Shown in pieces: positions 7,918 to 16,382 of a DNA stretch of 64,000 bases (the first letter of the stretch is position 1; each line of letters begins with the position of its first letter). Source of the DNA: Acidimicrobiaceae bacterium (GTDB lineage: Bacteria > Actinomycetota > Acidimicrobiia > Acidimicrobiales > RAAP-2); assembly GCA_003153575.1 (NCBI GenBank), contig PLZW01000037.1, positions 62,001-126,000 on the forward strand. The letters are read 5' to 3'. The notes beneath the pieces were generated by a model that was not told where the DNA came from, did no database searches, and saw only the letters and a program-made list of their open reading frames with translations. The translations under genes and the position numbers were made by a program.

Positions 7918-8436
7918 TCAGTTCACCGTCACCGTCACCGTCACCATCACCGCCGTGGCCGGCCGTGGGACCTCGGCGGAGGCAGCAGTGGGTCGCACGA
8001 TCGACGCTGGTGGGCGACGTGTCCTTGGAAGGCCCACCCGCAGTTCATCCATCTGCTCGGGTGACGGTCTGAGTGGCATCGGCTAATCGCAACTGACGAT
8101 TGCAATGCCCTGGCAGTTTCAACGCAGATTGGCGAGAAGCGTCGCATCGAGCACTCTTCGATCGTGGTTCTGGGTGATGCTCGAGGTCAGGAATCAGCTG
8201 GTGGCTGGCGGGTGCTACGGGCAGTGCCCGTAGCTGCGAAGGGTCCGCGGCCAACGATGGACATGAACCGCCAGTGCCCCCAGGCCCGGAGTATCAGGTG
8301 GCGGGACCTTCAACTGCGACGGACCCGGGAGCGGCGTCACCGTAGCGTCACATAGTGCCCTTGATTGACGTTTCTGCGTAAAATTCTCGTTCAGAACTTT
8401 CTTTGACATCCGGTGAACTATTCGTCACCGACGATG
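7918..8436. other. Gene-free stretch with palindrome and short repeats
   Basis: About 520 bases between the NTF2-like gene and the convergent esterase gene. It begins with a run of CACCGT units (about 7925-7950). It contains a 21-bp near-perfect palindrome at 8214-8234 and an AT-richer patch at 8355-8405 that includes the element TTGACGTTTCTGCGTAAA (8365-8382). No open frame here has a family motif or a convincing start. Confidence 0.5.
8214..8234. repeat. Perfect 10+1+10 palindrome
   Basis: GCTACGGGCA (8214-8223) and TGCCCGTAGC (8225-8234) are exact reverse complements around a single G. The one-base centre is too tight for a usual terminator loop without melting inner pairs. It could be a dimeric protein-binding site or a terminator for the plus-strand NTF2-like gene about 300 bp upstream. 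Confidence 0.6.
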
Positions 8437-9369
8437 TCAGGCGAGATGCATGCCGAGGAACTGGAGCGATGGCGGTTCTTGGGACGTGAAGAACGGGCCT
8501 GTGTGGCAGCCGCTGGAGATCGTCACCGTTCCAGGTCGGGGGAGCACCTGGCTCAGGGCGACGACTCCAGGACGGAACGGGTCGTCGCTTCCCGATGCCA
8601 CCCGGACCGGCTTACCGGCGAGCGGGCCAACGTGCGTCACGGCGTCGAATTCGCGGAACGTGGCTTCCGATGCAAAGGCACCGGCGTTCGCGGACTGGGC
8701 CTCGTCGTAGCTCGTCCAGATCGCAGGACTGATGGCTGCCACCGCGGCGAACGTCTCCGGGTGCTTCTCGGCGAGCATGAGGGCCCCATAGCCACCCATC
8801 GAGATCCCCATCGTCCCGATCTTCCGGCCTCCTGATCCGAGGCCCAGGCGCTGACACATCGGGATCAGTTCGTCCACCACCATGGTCAACGGATCATCGC
8901 CGGGATGTGGGTTCCAGTAGCCCCCGCCGCCATCCACGGTCACCATGGCCATTGGAGGCAATGGTTGGCCGTCGAGTTTGAGTGCCACGGCTTGGGCCGG
9001 CGTCATGCCGGAAACGGCGGTCGAATGGTTGCCGCCGAATCCGTGGAGCATCACGATCAGCGGGACCGAACTCCCCGGTCGGTGACCAGGCGGATAGCCG
9101 ATGGTGTAGCCGACGGCGCAGTTGCGGGCCCGTGAGGTGAAGGTTCCGGAATGCGTCGGTCCAACCGGGGAGAACACCAATCCGGGGACCGGCACATCGC
9201 AGGCACCGTCGAGCGCATCGAGACTCTGTTTGCCCGGAAGGATGCCGTGTGACACCAGCTCGACGCCGGTTGCCCCCGCCACCCCGACGACCGCGGCACC
9301 GCCCAGGCCCCATTTCAGGAACCGGCGCCGGGTCCAACCACGGTGCTCGATCTCGTCCGCTGTGGTCAT
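8437..9369 (-). CDS. Tat-exported esterase (alpha/beta hydrolase, esterase D/antigen 85-like)
   Basis: A 310-residue secreted hydrolase. The N-terminus has a twin-arginine motif TRRRFLK (residues 13-19) followed by a hydrophobic segment (about 21-37), so export is by the Tat route. The nucleophile is Ser190 in GISMGG; Asp262 or Asp263 and His289 complete the likely triad. The oxyanion HGFGG is at 109-113. The fold is that of the esterase D / S-formylglutathione hydrolase / mycolyltransferase group, which acts on carboxyl esters. The gene is convergent with the NTF2-like gene and divergent from the acyl-CoA dehydrogenase. Substrate unknown. Confidence 0.85.
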   Translation of the reverse strand: MTTADEIEHRGWTRRRFLKWGLGGAAVVGVAGATGVELVSHGILPGKQSLDALDGACDVPVPGLVFSPVGPTHSGTFTSRARNCAVGYTIGYPPGHRPGSSVPLIVMLHGFGGNHSTAVSGMTPAQAVALKLDGQPLPPMAMVTVDGGGGYWNPHPGDDPLTMVVDELIPMCQRLGLGSGGRKIGTMGISMGGYGALMLAEKHPETFAAVAAISPAIWTSYDEAQSANAGAFASEATFREFDAVTHVGPLAGKPVRVASGSDDPFRPGVVALSQVLPRPGTVTISSGCHTGPFFTSQEPPSLQFLGMHLA

Positions 9370-9492
9370 CGAGAGAGCATGTCACGCCCTAGGTTCGACA
9401 CCTGGTTGAGATGGAGTGGATCGCCACCGGTCACTCCGGCGTAGCGTATGCATTCGAGGCCCAGCGGATCGGGCCCAGGACAGGGAGACACG

Positions 9493-10773
9493 ATGGGCTG
9501 GGACTTTTCGACGGACACCGAGTATCAAAAGAAGCTCGAATGGGTGGAGCAGTTCTGCCGGGAGGAGGTCGAGCCGCTTGAGTTCGTCTTCCCCTACGCC
9601 GTGCGCTCCAAGGATCCGAAGATCAGAACGCTCGTACGGGGACTCCAGCAGCAGGTCAAGGACCAGGGCCTGTGGGCGATCTTCCTGGACGAGGACCTCG
9701 GAGGACCTGGCTATGGTCAGCTCCAGCTCGCCCTGCTCAATGAGATTCTGGGTCGGTATCCTTCGGCGCCACAGATGTTCGGGGCGGCCGCGCCGGACAC
9801 GGGCAACATGGAGATGCTTGCGGCATACGGTACCGACGAGCAAAAGGAGCGTTGGCTGAAGCCGATGCTCAATCAGGAGCTGTGGTCGGCATATTCGATG
9901 ACTGAGCCGCAAGGCGGTTCGGACCCCAATCTCTTCAAGACCTTCGCCACCCGCGACGGCGACCAGTGGGTCATCAACGGAGAGAAGTGGTTCACGAGTG
10001 CCGGGCGCGTCGCCGACATCCTCTTCGTCATGTGCACGAATGGCATGTTCGTGGTGCCCCGGGACACCCCCGGTGTCGAGATCCAGCCCGAGCCGAGGAA
10101 CCATAACCACATCATCTACAACGAGGTCCGCGTGCCCCTGGACCACCTACTTGGTCCAGAAGACGGAGCGAAGGTGCTGGCCCAGCGACGACTCGGTGGT
10201 GGGCGCATCCATCACGCCATGCGCACGATCGCGCAGTGCTCACTCGCGTTCGACATGATGTGCGAACGGGCGCTGAGCCGGGAGTCACACGGGAAGATCA
10301 TCGGCGAGCACCAGATGGTCCAGGAGCGGATCGCCGACTCGTACGCCCAGATCCGCATGCTCCGCCTCCTGGTGCTCGAGACGGCCTGGAAGATCGACAA
10401 CTCGAGTACGCAGGAGTGCCGGACCGACATCGCAACGGTCAAGTTCACGATGGCCAAGGTCCTCCGTGACGTGTCCTTCAATGCGCTTCACATCATGGGC
10501 TCACTGGGCACCACCGACCTGACGCCGCTCCAGGCAATGTACGCGGGGGCACCGACGATGGGTATCGCCGACGGCGTCGACGAGGTGCACAAGGCCACCG
10601 TCGCCCGGAATGTGTTGAAGGGGTACCGTCCGCACGAGGGGTACTGGCCGACCGAGTACATTCCGGCCAAGCGCGAAGAGGCATGGCGGAAGTTCCAGCC
10701 CCGCTTCGACGCCGATCCGGAACTTCTTGCGTTGGCCGAGGGCTACAAGGAGTACCTGGCCAGACGCCGCTGA
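9493..10773 (+). CDS. Acyl-CoA dehydrogenase family protein
   Basis: A 426-residue FAD-dependent acyl-CoA dehydrogenase (FadE type), which introduces a 2,3-double bond in an acyl-CoA thioester. The middle beta domain has AYSMTEPQGGSDPN and the WVINGEKWFTS segment that contact FAD. The C-terminal helical domain contains RTIAQCSLAFDMMCERA and ends with the family EVHKATVARNVLKGY stretch. The ATG was chosen because AGGGAGA lies five nt upstream and the N-terminus MGWDFSTD fits relatives. It probably has its own promoter in the divergent gap with the esterase gene. The substrate chain or ring system cannot be assigned. Confidence 0.88.
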   Translation: MGWDFSTDTEYQKKLEWVEQFCREEVEPLEFVFPYAVRSKDPKIRTLVRGLQQQVKDQGLWAIFLDEDLGGPGYGQLQLALLNEILGRYPSAPQMFGAAAPDTGNMEMLAAYGTDEQKERWLKPMLNQELWSAYSMTEPQGGSDPNLFKTFATRDGDQWVINGEKWFTSAGRVADILFVMCTNGMFVVPRDTPGVEIQPEPRNHNHIIYNEVRVPLDHLLGPEDGAKVLAQRRLGGGRIHHAMRTIAQCSLAFDMMCERALSRESHGKIIGEHQMVQERIADSYAQIRMLRLLVLETAWKIDNSSTQECRTDIATVKFTMAKVLRDVSFNALHIMGSLGTTDLTPLQAMYAGAPTMGIADGVDEVHKATVARNVLKGYRPHEGYWPTEYIPAKREEAWRKFQPRFDADPELLALAEGYKEYLARRR

Positions 10774-10981
10774 TCCGATGGTCGCAGGTCCCGAGGCGAT
10801 CCCGCCGATGGTGCACGGGACGAGCCGCTTCACCTGAGTCGGGCCGGTCGGCACGAGCGCATCTGCCGGAGGACCGATACCGAACGCATGCCGCCTTCAC
10901 CATGGTGACCTTCGACCCTGGCCTCCCCGGGAGCCACCTGAGATGCTCCAAGTGGGTCCGATACGTGTGGGAGGTGGGTGC

Positions 10982-11626
10982 GTGGGGGCAGAAGCGATCA
11001 TCGACGTCGATGAGGCGGCCGGTCCGGCGCACTGGATGCCGTGGTACGGAGAGCACCCGCGCACCGCGGCGACGCTGGCGATCCTGCTGTTCGTACTCGT
11101 CACCGCGGGCCACTTCCTCGTCGACGGGACCGGGGAGGCTGTCGACATCCTCTACTGCCTGCCGGTCGCACTTCTGGCCGTCACCTTCGGGCTCCGAGGT
11201 GGCCTGGCCGGAGCCTGTCTTGGGATCGGGCTGTTCGGCGTGGCAGAGGCGATCGACGGCACGGGCGACATCGACGCCACCGGTTGGCTGACCCGGTCGG
11301 CGGGACTGCTGCTCCTCGGTCTGCTGCTCGGGCGGGCCACCGACCAGATCGCCGCCAGCCAACGGATGGCCCTCGCGGCCCGGGAAGAACGTCGGGCCAT
11401 CCAGGAGACCTCACGTCGCCAAGCTGAGGCACTGGAGATCAGCGACTCGATCCTGCAGTACCTGGCCGCCGCCAAGTGGATGGTCGAACAGGGTAAGAGC
11501 GAGGACGCCATCGCCGTCCTGTCGTCCACCCTGGAGAAGGGTCAGCGAATGGTCGCCGAGATGCTTCCGCCCCAACACATCAATACGAATACCCCGGCAG
11601 AGATGTCGAACGCCTCCGGATCGTGA
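10982..11626 (+). CDS. Four-helix membrane protein with sensor-like coiled coil
   Basis: A 214-residue protein of no firm family. It has about four hydrophobic segments (near residues 29-46, 56-72, 75-92 and 101-115), then a charged helix (about 121-150) and a second helical region, DSILQYLAAAKWMVEQGKSE onward, that resembles a histidine-kinase dimerisation helix. There is no phospho-acceptor His and no ATPase domain, so it cannot be a kinase alone. The GTG start has GGGAGG seven nt upstream. It may be a truncated sensor or a partner-binding membrane protein. It converges with the phosphodiester-glycosidase lipoprotein gene. Confidence 0.55.
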   Translation: MGAEAIIDVDEAAGPAHWMPWYGEHPRTAATLAILLFVLVTAGHFLVDGTGEAVDILYCLPVALLAVTFGLRGGLAGACLGIGLFGVAEAIDGTGDIDATGWLTRSAGLLLLGLLLGRATDQIAASQRMALAAREERRAIQETSRRQAEALEISDSILQYLAAAKWMVEQGKSEDAIAVLSSTLEKGQRMVAEMLPPQHINTNTPAEMSNASGS

Positions 11627-11682
11627 CCCGTTTACGTCCCGGCGACGTCCCACGCCGACTCCGGGCCCGCGGCTGCAGTCGG

Positions 11683-12648
11683 TCACTGGCGGGCGGCGGC
11701 GTCCGTTTTGGTCGGCGCCGGTGCAGCCAGGACGGCGATGAAGTCGCGGGTCGAGCCGACCTGGCACTGGTCGGAGGGATGCTGCTGCCCGGGAATCCGG
11801 GCGACCAGCGGCCCGCCGGGTGACGAGGCCGTGTCCATCTGAAGGGTGGCCGGGTTGATGTCGAGTTGCATGGCGTTGACGACCCCCATGGAAAGGAGCG
11901 CGGTGGCCAGATCGACGGGAAGCGTGGACATCGACGCCGCATAGACGATGTTCCCGGAAGCGTCCTCGCCCAGGGCGCTCCGGGCGACACGCGACCCGCC
12001 CCCGTAGGTGAATCCCCAAGCGGCGATGGCACCCACCTGGGGACTCACCTGCCCCTGGGCGATCAACGGCTGCAGGTTCTGACGCACGTTGAGCGCCGGA
12101 TCCTGGGTCGAGGGCATGCCTTGTCCCCACACGCCGACCGAAGGGTGTCCGGCGGCATCGATGACCAACGTTCCGAACCCCGGCACGACTGGAGTGAGGG
12201 GCTGCCCCCAGGTGACGATGCCGCCGGGGTGGTCGTGGACTTTGAACCCGCCGTTGAAGCAGGCGAGGACAGACGGTGTTTCCGTGGCGCTGATGGTCGG
12301 AGCGGAGTCGGGCCCGATGGCAGCCGTGCCCGACGGCGGCTCGAGGCTCCCGATGTGCAGGTCGAAGGTGACCTGTCCGGCGAGGAACCTGACCAGGGTC
12401 ATGGCGCTGCCGTCGGTCGTGGTGAGCGTCCTGAGGTCGATGGCGATCCCCCGCGTGCTCCGGCTGAGCGTCGTCCAACCGTTCTGCTCGACGGCGGTGG
12501 TCGTGGTAGTGGCTGGTGCCTGTTCAGTTGTGGCGCGCCGTGCCGTGGTGACGGTGGCGGAGCACGACGCGGCAGCGAAGGCGCACGCGACGGTGGCCAC
12601 GAGGACACCAGCCCGCCGGATTGCGGGTGCCAGGTCAGGACTCGACAC
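11683..12648 (-). CDS. Phosphodiester glycosidase (NAGPA/DUF2233-type) lipoprotein
   Basis: A 321-residue surface lipoprotein. A signal peptide from GTG 12648 ends in the lipobox AASC, followed by a Thr/Ala-rich linker. The mature domain has NAGPA-type signatures: ACFNGGFKVHD, a VIDAAGHPSVGVWG stretch and late NAMQLDIN. The family cleaves sugar-1-phosphodiester bonds, for example uncovering of GlcNAc-phosphodiesters or turnover of wall teichoic-acid-like polymers. Upstream in-frame codons to 12915 are out of keeping with a signal peptide and were left out. The substrate is unknown. Confidence 0.75.
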   Translation of the reverse strand: MSSPDLAPAIRRAGVLVATVACAFAAASCSATVTTARRATTEQAPATTTTTAVEQNGWTTLSRSTRGIAIDLRTLTTTDGSAMTLVRFLAGQVTFDLHIGSLEPPSGTAAIGPDSAPTISATETPSVLACFNGGFKVHDHPGGIVTWGQPLTPVVPGFGTLVIDAAGHPSVGVWGQGMPSTQDPALNVRQNLQPLIAQGQVSPQVGAIAAWGFTYGGGSRVARSALGEDASGNIVYAASMSTLPVDLATALLSMGVVNAMQLDINPATLQMDTASSPGGPLVARIPGQQHPSDQCQVGSTRDFIAVLAAPAPTKTDAAARQ

Positions 12649-12749
12649 CTCGGCAGCAAACCACGGATCGCGGTGCGACAGGAGTCGCCGGCGGCCGGTC
12701 GGCGACCGGTGCCTCCATCCGGCCCGCCAATGCCGGTGTTCGGTCGGGA

Positions 12750-12956
12750 TCAGACGTGCATGGCCTGGAAGGCGTAGAAGGTGAGGTACGCGGGCCAGAA
12801 CACGGCCTTCCACAGTGCGACCAGCACCAGCCAGACGGTGCCGGAGTGCACGTGGAGGAAGTACGTCAGCGTGCCGATGAACCCCATGAACCACAACCCC
12901 CCGGCGCCGCCGCACCGGGTCGTCACATTCGTCTTTTTCGTGCCGGTGTCGGACAT
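12750..12956 (-). CDS. Small two-helix membrane protein
   Basis: A 68-residue protein. A short polar N-terminus ending CGGAGGLWFMGFIG leads into two hydrophobic segments (about residues 20-36 and 40-60) separated by a short loop. The ATG at 12956 has GAGGAGG at good spacing. Similar small proteins with a CGG...GFIG...WPA pattern are widespread in Actinobacteria and uncharacterised. It lies downstream of the membrane SRPBCC gene on the same strand with a 28-bp gap, so they probably form a unit. Confidence 0.7.
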   Translation of the reverse strand: MSDTGTKKTNVTTRCGGAGGLWFMGFIGTLTYFLHVHSGTVWLVLVALWKAVFWPAYLTFYAFQAMHV

Positions 12957-12984
12957 CGGAGCCTCCTCGCTCGTCCTCTGACAG

Positions 12985-13677
12985 TCAGGCCGCGTCCCGC
13001 ACATTCGCCCGGCGGTCGCCCAGCTGTTCGGCCCGTTCCTTGATTCCGAGCAGCATCTTGCGCTCCATGACGAGGCTCCCTGGTTCCATGGCGTACGTGT
13101 AGAAGCACCGGGTGAGCGCGGTGTCCTGCGGGAGGACGATCCGATTGCGGCTGATCAAACGGGTCCCGGCCTCGCCCGCCACCAGCACGAAGGCCCACGT
13201 CCAGTGACCGTCGTCCGAACGGAGCACCATCGCCTCGGCGGGGTCGACGACGGCGACCCGCAGGACGGGCCCGGAGGCACCCAATCGCTGGGCGTCGCCG
13301 ACCTCCAGGTGCTGGAACTCCGGCAGCAAGGTGTGGACGCTGTGGACGCCGAGCCCGAGCAGGTTCTCGATCCAGTCGTAGGTGTAGACGCCACCCCGAT
13401 CAGGGCCCATCTGCACGAGCCAGGGCCACACCGATGCCGGAGGGGCGGCGATCGTGATCGCCCGCGTGGTCACCAGGTCCGGCTCGGCCACCAGGTCGTC
13501 GCCCGGGAGCCGCCGCGTGGCCTCGTCAGCCGTCGCACCCCAGTGGACGCACCAGGGCCGCCACCTGGGATAGGTGGAGAGGGCCACGAGTCCGACGGCG
13601 GCCAGCCCGCCCACGGCGACGGTTCCTGCCTCGACGAGCCGGACGCCGGTGCCCCTGCGCGCTGCCATGTGGGCCAT
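12985..13677 (-). CDS. Membrane-anchored SRPBCC family protein
   Basis: A 230-residue protein with one N-terminal hydrophobic segment (about residues 14-32) followed by a Bet v1/SRPBCC-like domain. The opening strand and pocket motif appear in TTRAITIAAPPASVWPWLVQ and GVYTYDWIENLLG. These are the features of the actinobacterial SRPBCC group with a membrane anchor. The start MAHMAARRG was picked because earlier in-frame sequence is out-of-frame shadow of the pirin gene. No clear Shine-Dalgarno is seen. Ligand unknown. Confidence 0.7.
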   Translation of the reverse strand: MAHMAARRGTGVRLVEAGTVAVGGLAAVGLVALSTYPRWRPWCVHWGATADEATRRLPGDDLVAEPDLVTTRAITIAAPPASVWPWLVQMGPDRGGVYTYDWIENLLGLGVHSVHTLLPEFQHLEVGDAQRLGASGPVLRVAVVDPAEAMVLRSDDGHWTWAFVLVAGEAGTRLISRNRIVLPQDTALTRCFYTYAMEPGSLVMERKMLLGIKERAEQLGDRRANVRDAA

Positions 13678-13738
13678 GGGTCCATTCAGGCACGAAGCGG
13701 TGCGCGGGAGGAAGGGGCGAAGGTCCCACGTCGCCCCG

Positions 13739-14500
13739 TCAGTCGGCGATGGTGGCGTGCATCTCCCACACGAGAACCTCGGACGGTTCGACCGCGGTGA
13801 GCCTCTGGCCCCCGGAGCCGGTGAACCGCACGGCATCGCCCTCGGCCAGCGGGCCGGCACCCTCGAGGGTGACACTGCCGCGGGCCACGAACAGGTGCAC
13901 CCACGGTGCCTCGGGGACGGACACCGACTGACCGGGCTGGAGCCGGGCCACGTGCAGAGCGGCGTGCTCATTGCGGATCCGGATCGCCGATCGGTCGCTG
14001 TGGGCGGGCATGCCGGAGGCCACCGTGGTCAAGCTGCCGTCGAGCAGTTCGACGTCGATCTCGAGCTGTTCGTAGCCGGGGGTGATGCCGACGCTGTCCG
14101 GCAGGACCCACATCTGGATGAAGTGGACCGGCTCGTCGTGGGCGTCGCCCGACACCGTCCACGAGTCGTTCTTCTCCGAGTGGAGGATGCCGGTGCCGGC
14201 GCTCATCCGCTGGGCCAGACCGGGGTAGATGATCCCGGTCGTGCCCGTCGAGTCCTGGTGGACCAGCGAACCCCGCAGCACCCAGGTCACGATCTCCATG
14301 TCCCGGTGGGGATGGGTGTCGAAGCCGGTCCGGGCCTGGACCGTGTCGTCGTTGCTGACCAGCAATACCCCGTGGTGCACGTTGGCCCGGTCGTGGTGGT
14401 GCCCGAAGGAGAACGAGTGCTTGGAGTCGAGCCAGCCGAGGTCGGTGGCGAATCGGTCGTCGGCCCGATGGACGTCCACGTCCGGGGTGAGGGTGGGCAC
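13739..14500 (-). CDS. Pirin family bicupin protein
   Basis: A 253-residue pirin-like protein with two cupin domains. The first holds the metal ligands in THPHRDMEIVTWVLRG and the later SAGTGILHSEKN (His, His, His and Glu set). The second barrel (about residues 150-250) lacks the metal motif. Bacterial pirins of this kind (YhaK/YhhW type) have quercetinase activity or sense redox state. The GTG start has AGGAGG four nt upstream. It is a single gene with its own ribosome-binding site between two minus-strand neighbours. Confidence 0.88.
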   Translation of the reverse strand: MPTLTPDVDVHRADDRFATDLGWLDSKHSFSFGHHHDRANVHHGVLLVSNDDTVQARTGFDTHPHRDMEIVTWVLRGSLVHQDSTGTTGIIYPGLAQRMSAGTGILHSEKNDSWTVSGDAHDEPVHFIQMWVLPDSVGITPGYEQLEIDVELLDGSLTTVASGMPAHSDRSAIRIRNEHAALHVARLQPGQSVSVPEAPWVHLFVARGSVTLEGAGPLAEGDAVRFTGSGGQRLTAVEPSEVLVWEMHATIAD

Positions 14501-14569
14501 GCTGCCTCCTTGATGATCAGGTGGGCTACCTACAACCCCGGGGCGGATCCGGTTCTTCCGCCGCCGGCC

Positions 14570-15343
14570 CTACGGCAGAACCCACCTGGCCCGCGACCAG
14601 ATCTGCCAGTACTCGAGGGTCACGTAGCGCTCCTCGCGGTAGAGCCGCTCGGCCACCGGGGTGGCCATGAGGAGGGCCACCGGCGGCCCTCCGCCGTGGA
14701 TCCGGTGGTGCGTACTGGCCCGCAGTAGCCGCCGGCCGTACCCGGACCGCTGCTGGTCGGGCGCCGTCGACAGGGCCCAGCCCACGCTGTACCGGCCCTC
14801 AACCCACTGGGTGAAGGAGCAACTCCGCAGGACACCGTCCTCGAACAGGCCGAAGAGCCGACAGTCTTCGCGGGCCTCCGCCCCGTCGGCGAACACGATG
14901 GCCCCCACCTCTTCGGGCACCCCGAACGCGGCGGCGGCCAGCGCCCGGGCCGCCGGTAGATCGTCGGCGGCGAGCCGGCGTACGTCCGGGTCGTCGACGG
15001 CCGGGCCGCCGATCCTGGCCATGAACGGGAGAGCCCCGGTGCACACCCAGCCGGCGTCGCGTAGCGCCTCGGCTGCCGCCAGTCCGGCACCGGCCAGCAT
15101 GATCAGGGAGGGGACCCTGGCCGCAGTGACCTCTTGGATCAACCCCGGCGTCACTCCCGGGCTGGTCGGCCCGTGCAGGAGGGCCAAGTTGTAGTCGACG
15201 TGCAGGGTCCCGCTGAGGGCGACCCACCAGTCGTCCTCCACCTGGAGGCGACCACTTGCCGACCAGGCGGACGTGCTCCACCCATAGCAGGTGCGCGCAT
15301 CGGCGATGTCGGCGTACCCCACAGGACTCGGCGCTGGCTCCAT
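14570..15343 (-). CDS. GNAT-family N-acetyltransferase
   Basis: A 257-residue acetyltransferase. The acetyl-CoA-binding loop lies in QQRSGYGRRLLRAS (residues ~195-210), the R/Q-x-x-G-x-G/A pattern of GNAT enzymes. The C-terminal strand ends YREERYVTLEYWQIW. The N-terminal half is a second, divergent GNAT-like fold. ATG 15343 is set by AGGAAGGAG just upstream. The acceptor is unknown. The gene is divergent from the TetR-like regulator, 135 bp away. Confidence 0.72.
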   Translation of the reverse strand: MEPAPSPVGYADIADARTCYGWSTSAWSASGRLQVEDDWWVALSGTLHVDYNLALLHGPTSPGVTPGLIQEVTAARVPSLIMLAGAGLAAAEALRDAGWVCTGALPFMARIGGPAVDDPDVRRLAADDLPAARALAAAAFGVPEEVGAIVFADGAEAREDCRLFGLFEDGVLRSCSFTQWVEGRYSVGWALSTAPDQQRSGYGRRLLRASTHHRIHGGGPPVALLMATPVAERLYREERYVTLEYWQIWSRARWVLP

Positions 15344-15466
15344 GGCTCCTTCCTCACTCCCGGTTCCCGTCGGACACCGCATGCACGTCCGAGTCGTGCG
15401 GACAGTCTGCCAACCGGGAGTGCCCGACGGGTGGTTCCTCCCGGGATGAGAACGCCGATCACCGCA

Positions 15467-15472
15467 TAGATT
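15467..15472 (+). promoter_or_regulatory. -10 box of a leaderless transcript
   Basis: TAGATT ends six nt before the ATG of the TetR-like regulator, with no Shine-Dalgarno in between. Confidence 0.5.
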
Positions 15473-15478
15473 GGCCGA

Positions 15479-16294
15479 ATGCGACGGGACGAGATGAGGG
15501 AGTTGCTGATCGAGGTCGGGCTCGACCTACTGATCGAGGAAGGTCTGGCTCTCGGCACGGAGCGGCTGACATTCAAGCGGGTGTTCGAACGGGCCGCCGT
15601 CGAACGGGGCGTGCGGGTCACCAATGCCTCGGTCATCGGCCGGATCTGGGCCGACATGGCCGACTACCAGGCCGACGTCCTGGCGGCCGCCCTCAGCAAC
15701 GACGACATCGACGGCTTGGAGGGGACGATCCGGGCCGCCGCCCAGGCGCTGGCCGTCGCCGACCTGACCACCGTGGAAGGCCGTCGGGCCGCCACCGCCG
15801 AAGTGATCCGGGTGGGGTGTGCGGCGCACATCGACTCGGTGACCCGCGTTCGGAAGGCGAGCATCAACATCGGACTCCGCGGCCTGTCGATCTCGCGACT
15901 GCCGACCGATGTGGGGACGCCGACGTCGGTCAGCGTCCGGCGCGCCTACGAGGAGTTCGCCGTGCGGTGGGACTTCGTCTTCGCCCAGGCCTTCGAGGTG
16001 ATCGGGATCCGGCTCCGCCCCGGCCTCACCATCCGCCAGCTCTCCATGCTGGCCATCTCACTGACCGAGGGCTTCGCCATCTGGGACAGGGTGGAGCCGA
16101 CCATGACCCGGTACATCCTGCGCCCGACGGGACCCGACGGCGAGAAGCAGGAGTGGACGCTGTTCTCGCTCGGCGTCGAGGCGCTGGTGTGGCAGTTCAC
16201 CGAGTTGATCGATGCACCCGTTGCGGACGGCCCTCGTCCCTCGGACGGGTCGGAGACCGGGGGTAGCCGCCGCGCTACCCCGGATCACCGCTGA
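15479..16294 (+). CDS. TetR-like transcriptional regulator, divergent HTH
   Basis: A 271-residue protein with TetR-like architecture. The N-terminal helix RELLIEVGLDLLIEEGL is followed by a helix-turn-helix that is longer than usual (residues ~25-65: TFKRVFERAAVERGVRVTNA then IGRIWADMADYQADV), where the tyrosine-rich TetR recognition helix is replaced. The C-terminal part is all-helical and fits a ligand/dimer domain. The last ~20 residues are low complexity. The start is leaderless. Targets are unknown; the divergent GNAT gene is one candidate. Confidence 0.62.
   Translation: MRRDEMRELLIEVGLDLLIEEGLALGTERLTFKRVFERAAVERGVRVTNASVIGRIWADMADYQADVLAAALSNDDIDGLEGTIRAAAQALAVADLTTVEGRRAATAEVIRVGCAAHIDSVTRVRKASINIGLRGLSISRLPTDVGTPTSVSVRRAYEEFAVRWDFVFAQAFEVIGIRLRPGLTIRQLSMLAISLTEGFAIWDRVEPTMTRYILRPTGPDGEKQEWTLFSLGVEALVWQFTELIDAPVADGPRPSDGSETGGSRRATPDHR
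16257..16283 (+). terminator. Terminator-like hairpin at the end of the TetR-like gene
   Basis: CCGGGGGTAG (16257-16266) and CTACCCCGG (16275-16283) form a strong stem with one bulged G and an 8-nt loop. It overlaps the last codons of the gene, upstream of the convergent UbiA gene. There is no U tract. Confidence 0.4.
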
Positions 16295-16382
16295 TCCGCC
16301 ACCCACGCCACAGTATGCAGGGATGTGGCGGCGATAGCAACCCAGGATCGCCAAGGAGGTCCGGAAAGGGGTGTCCGACGGG

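Noticed and set aside
7922-7954. CRISPR array
   Set aside because: The units are six bases with no spacers.
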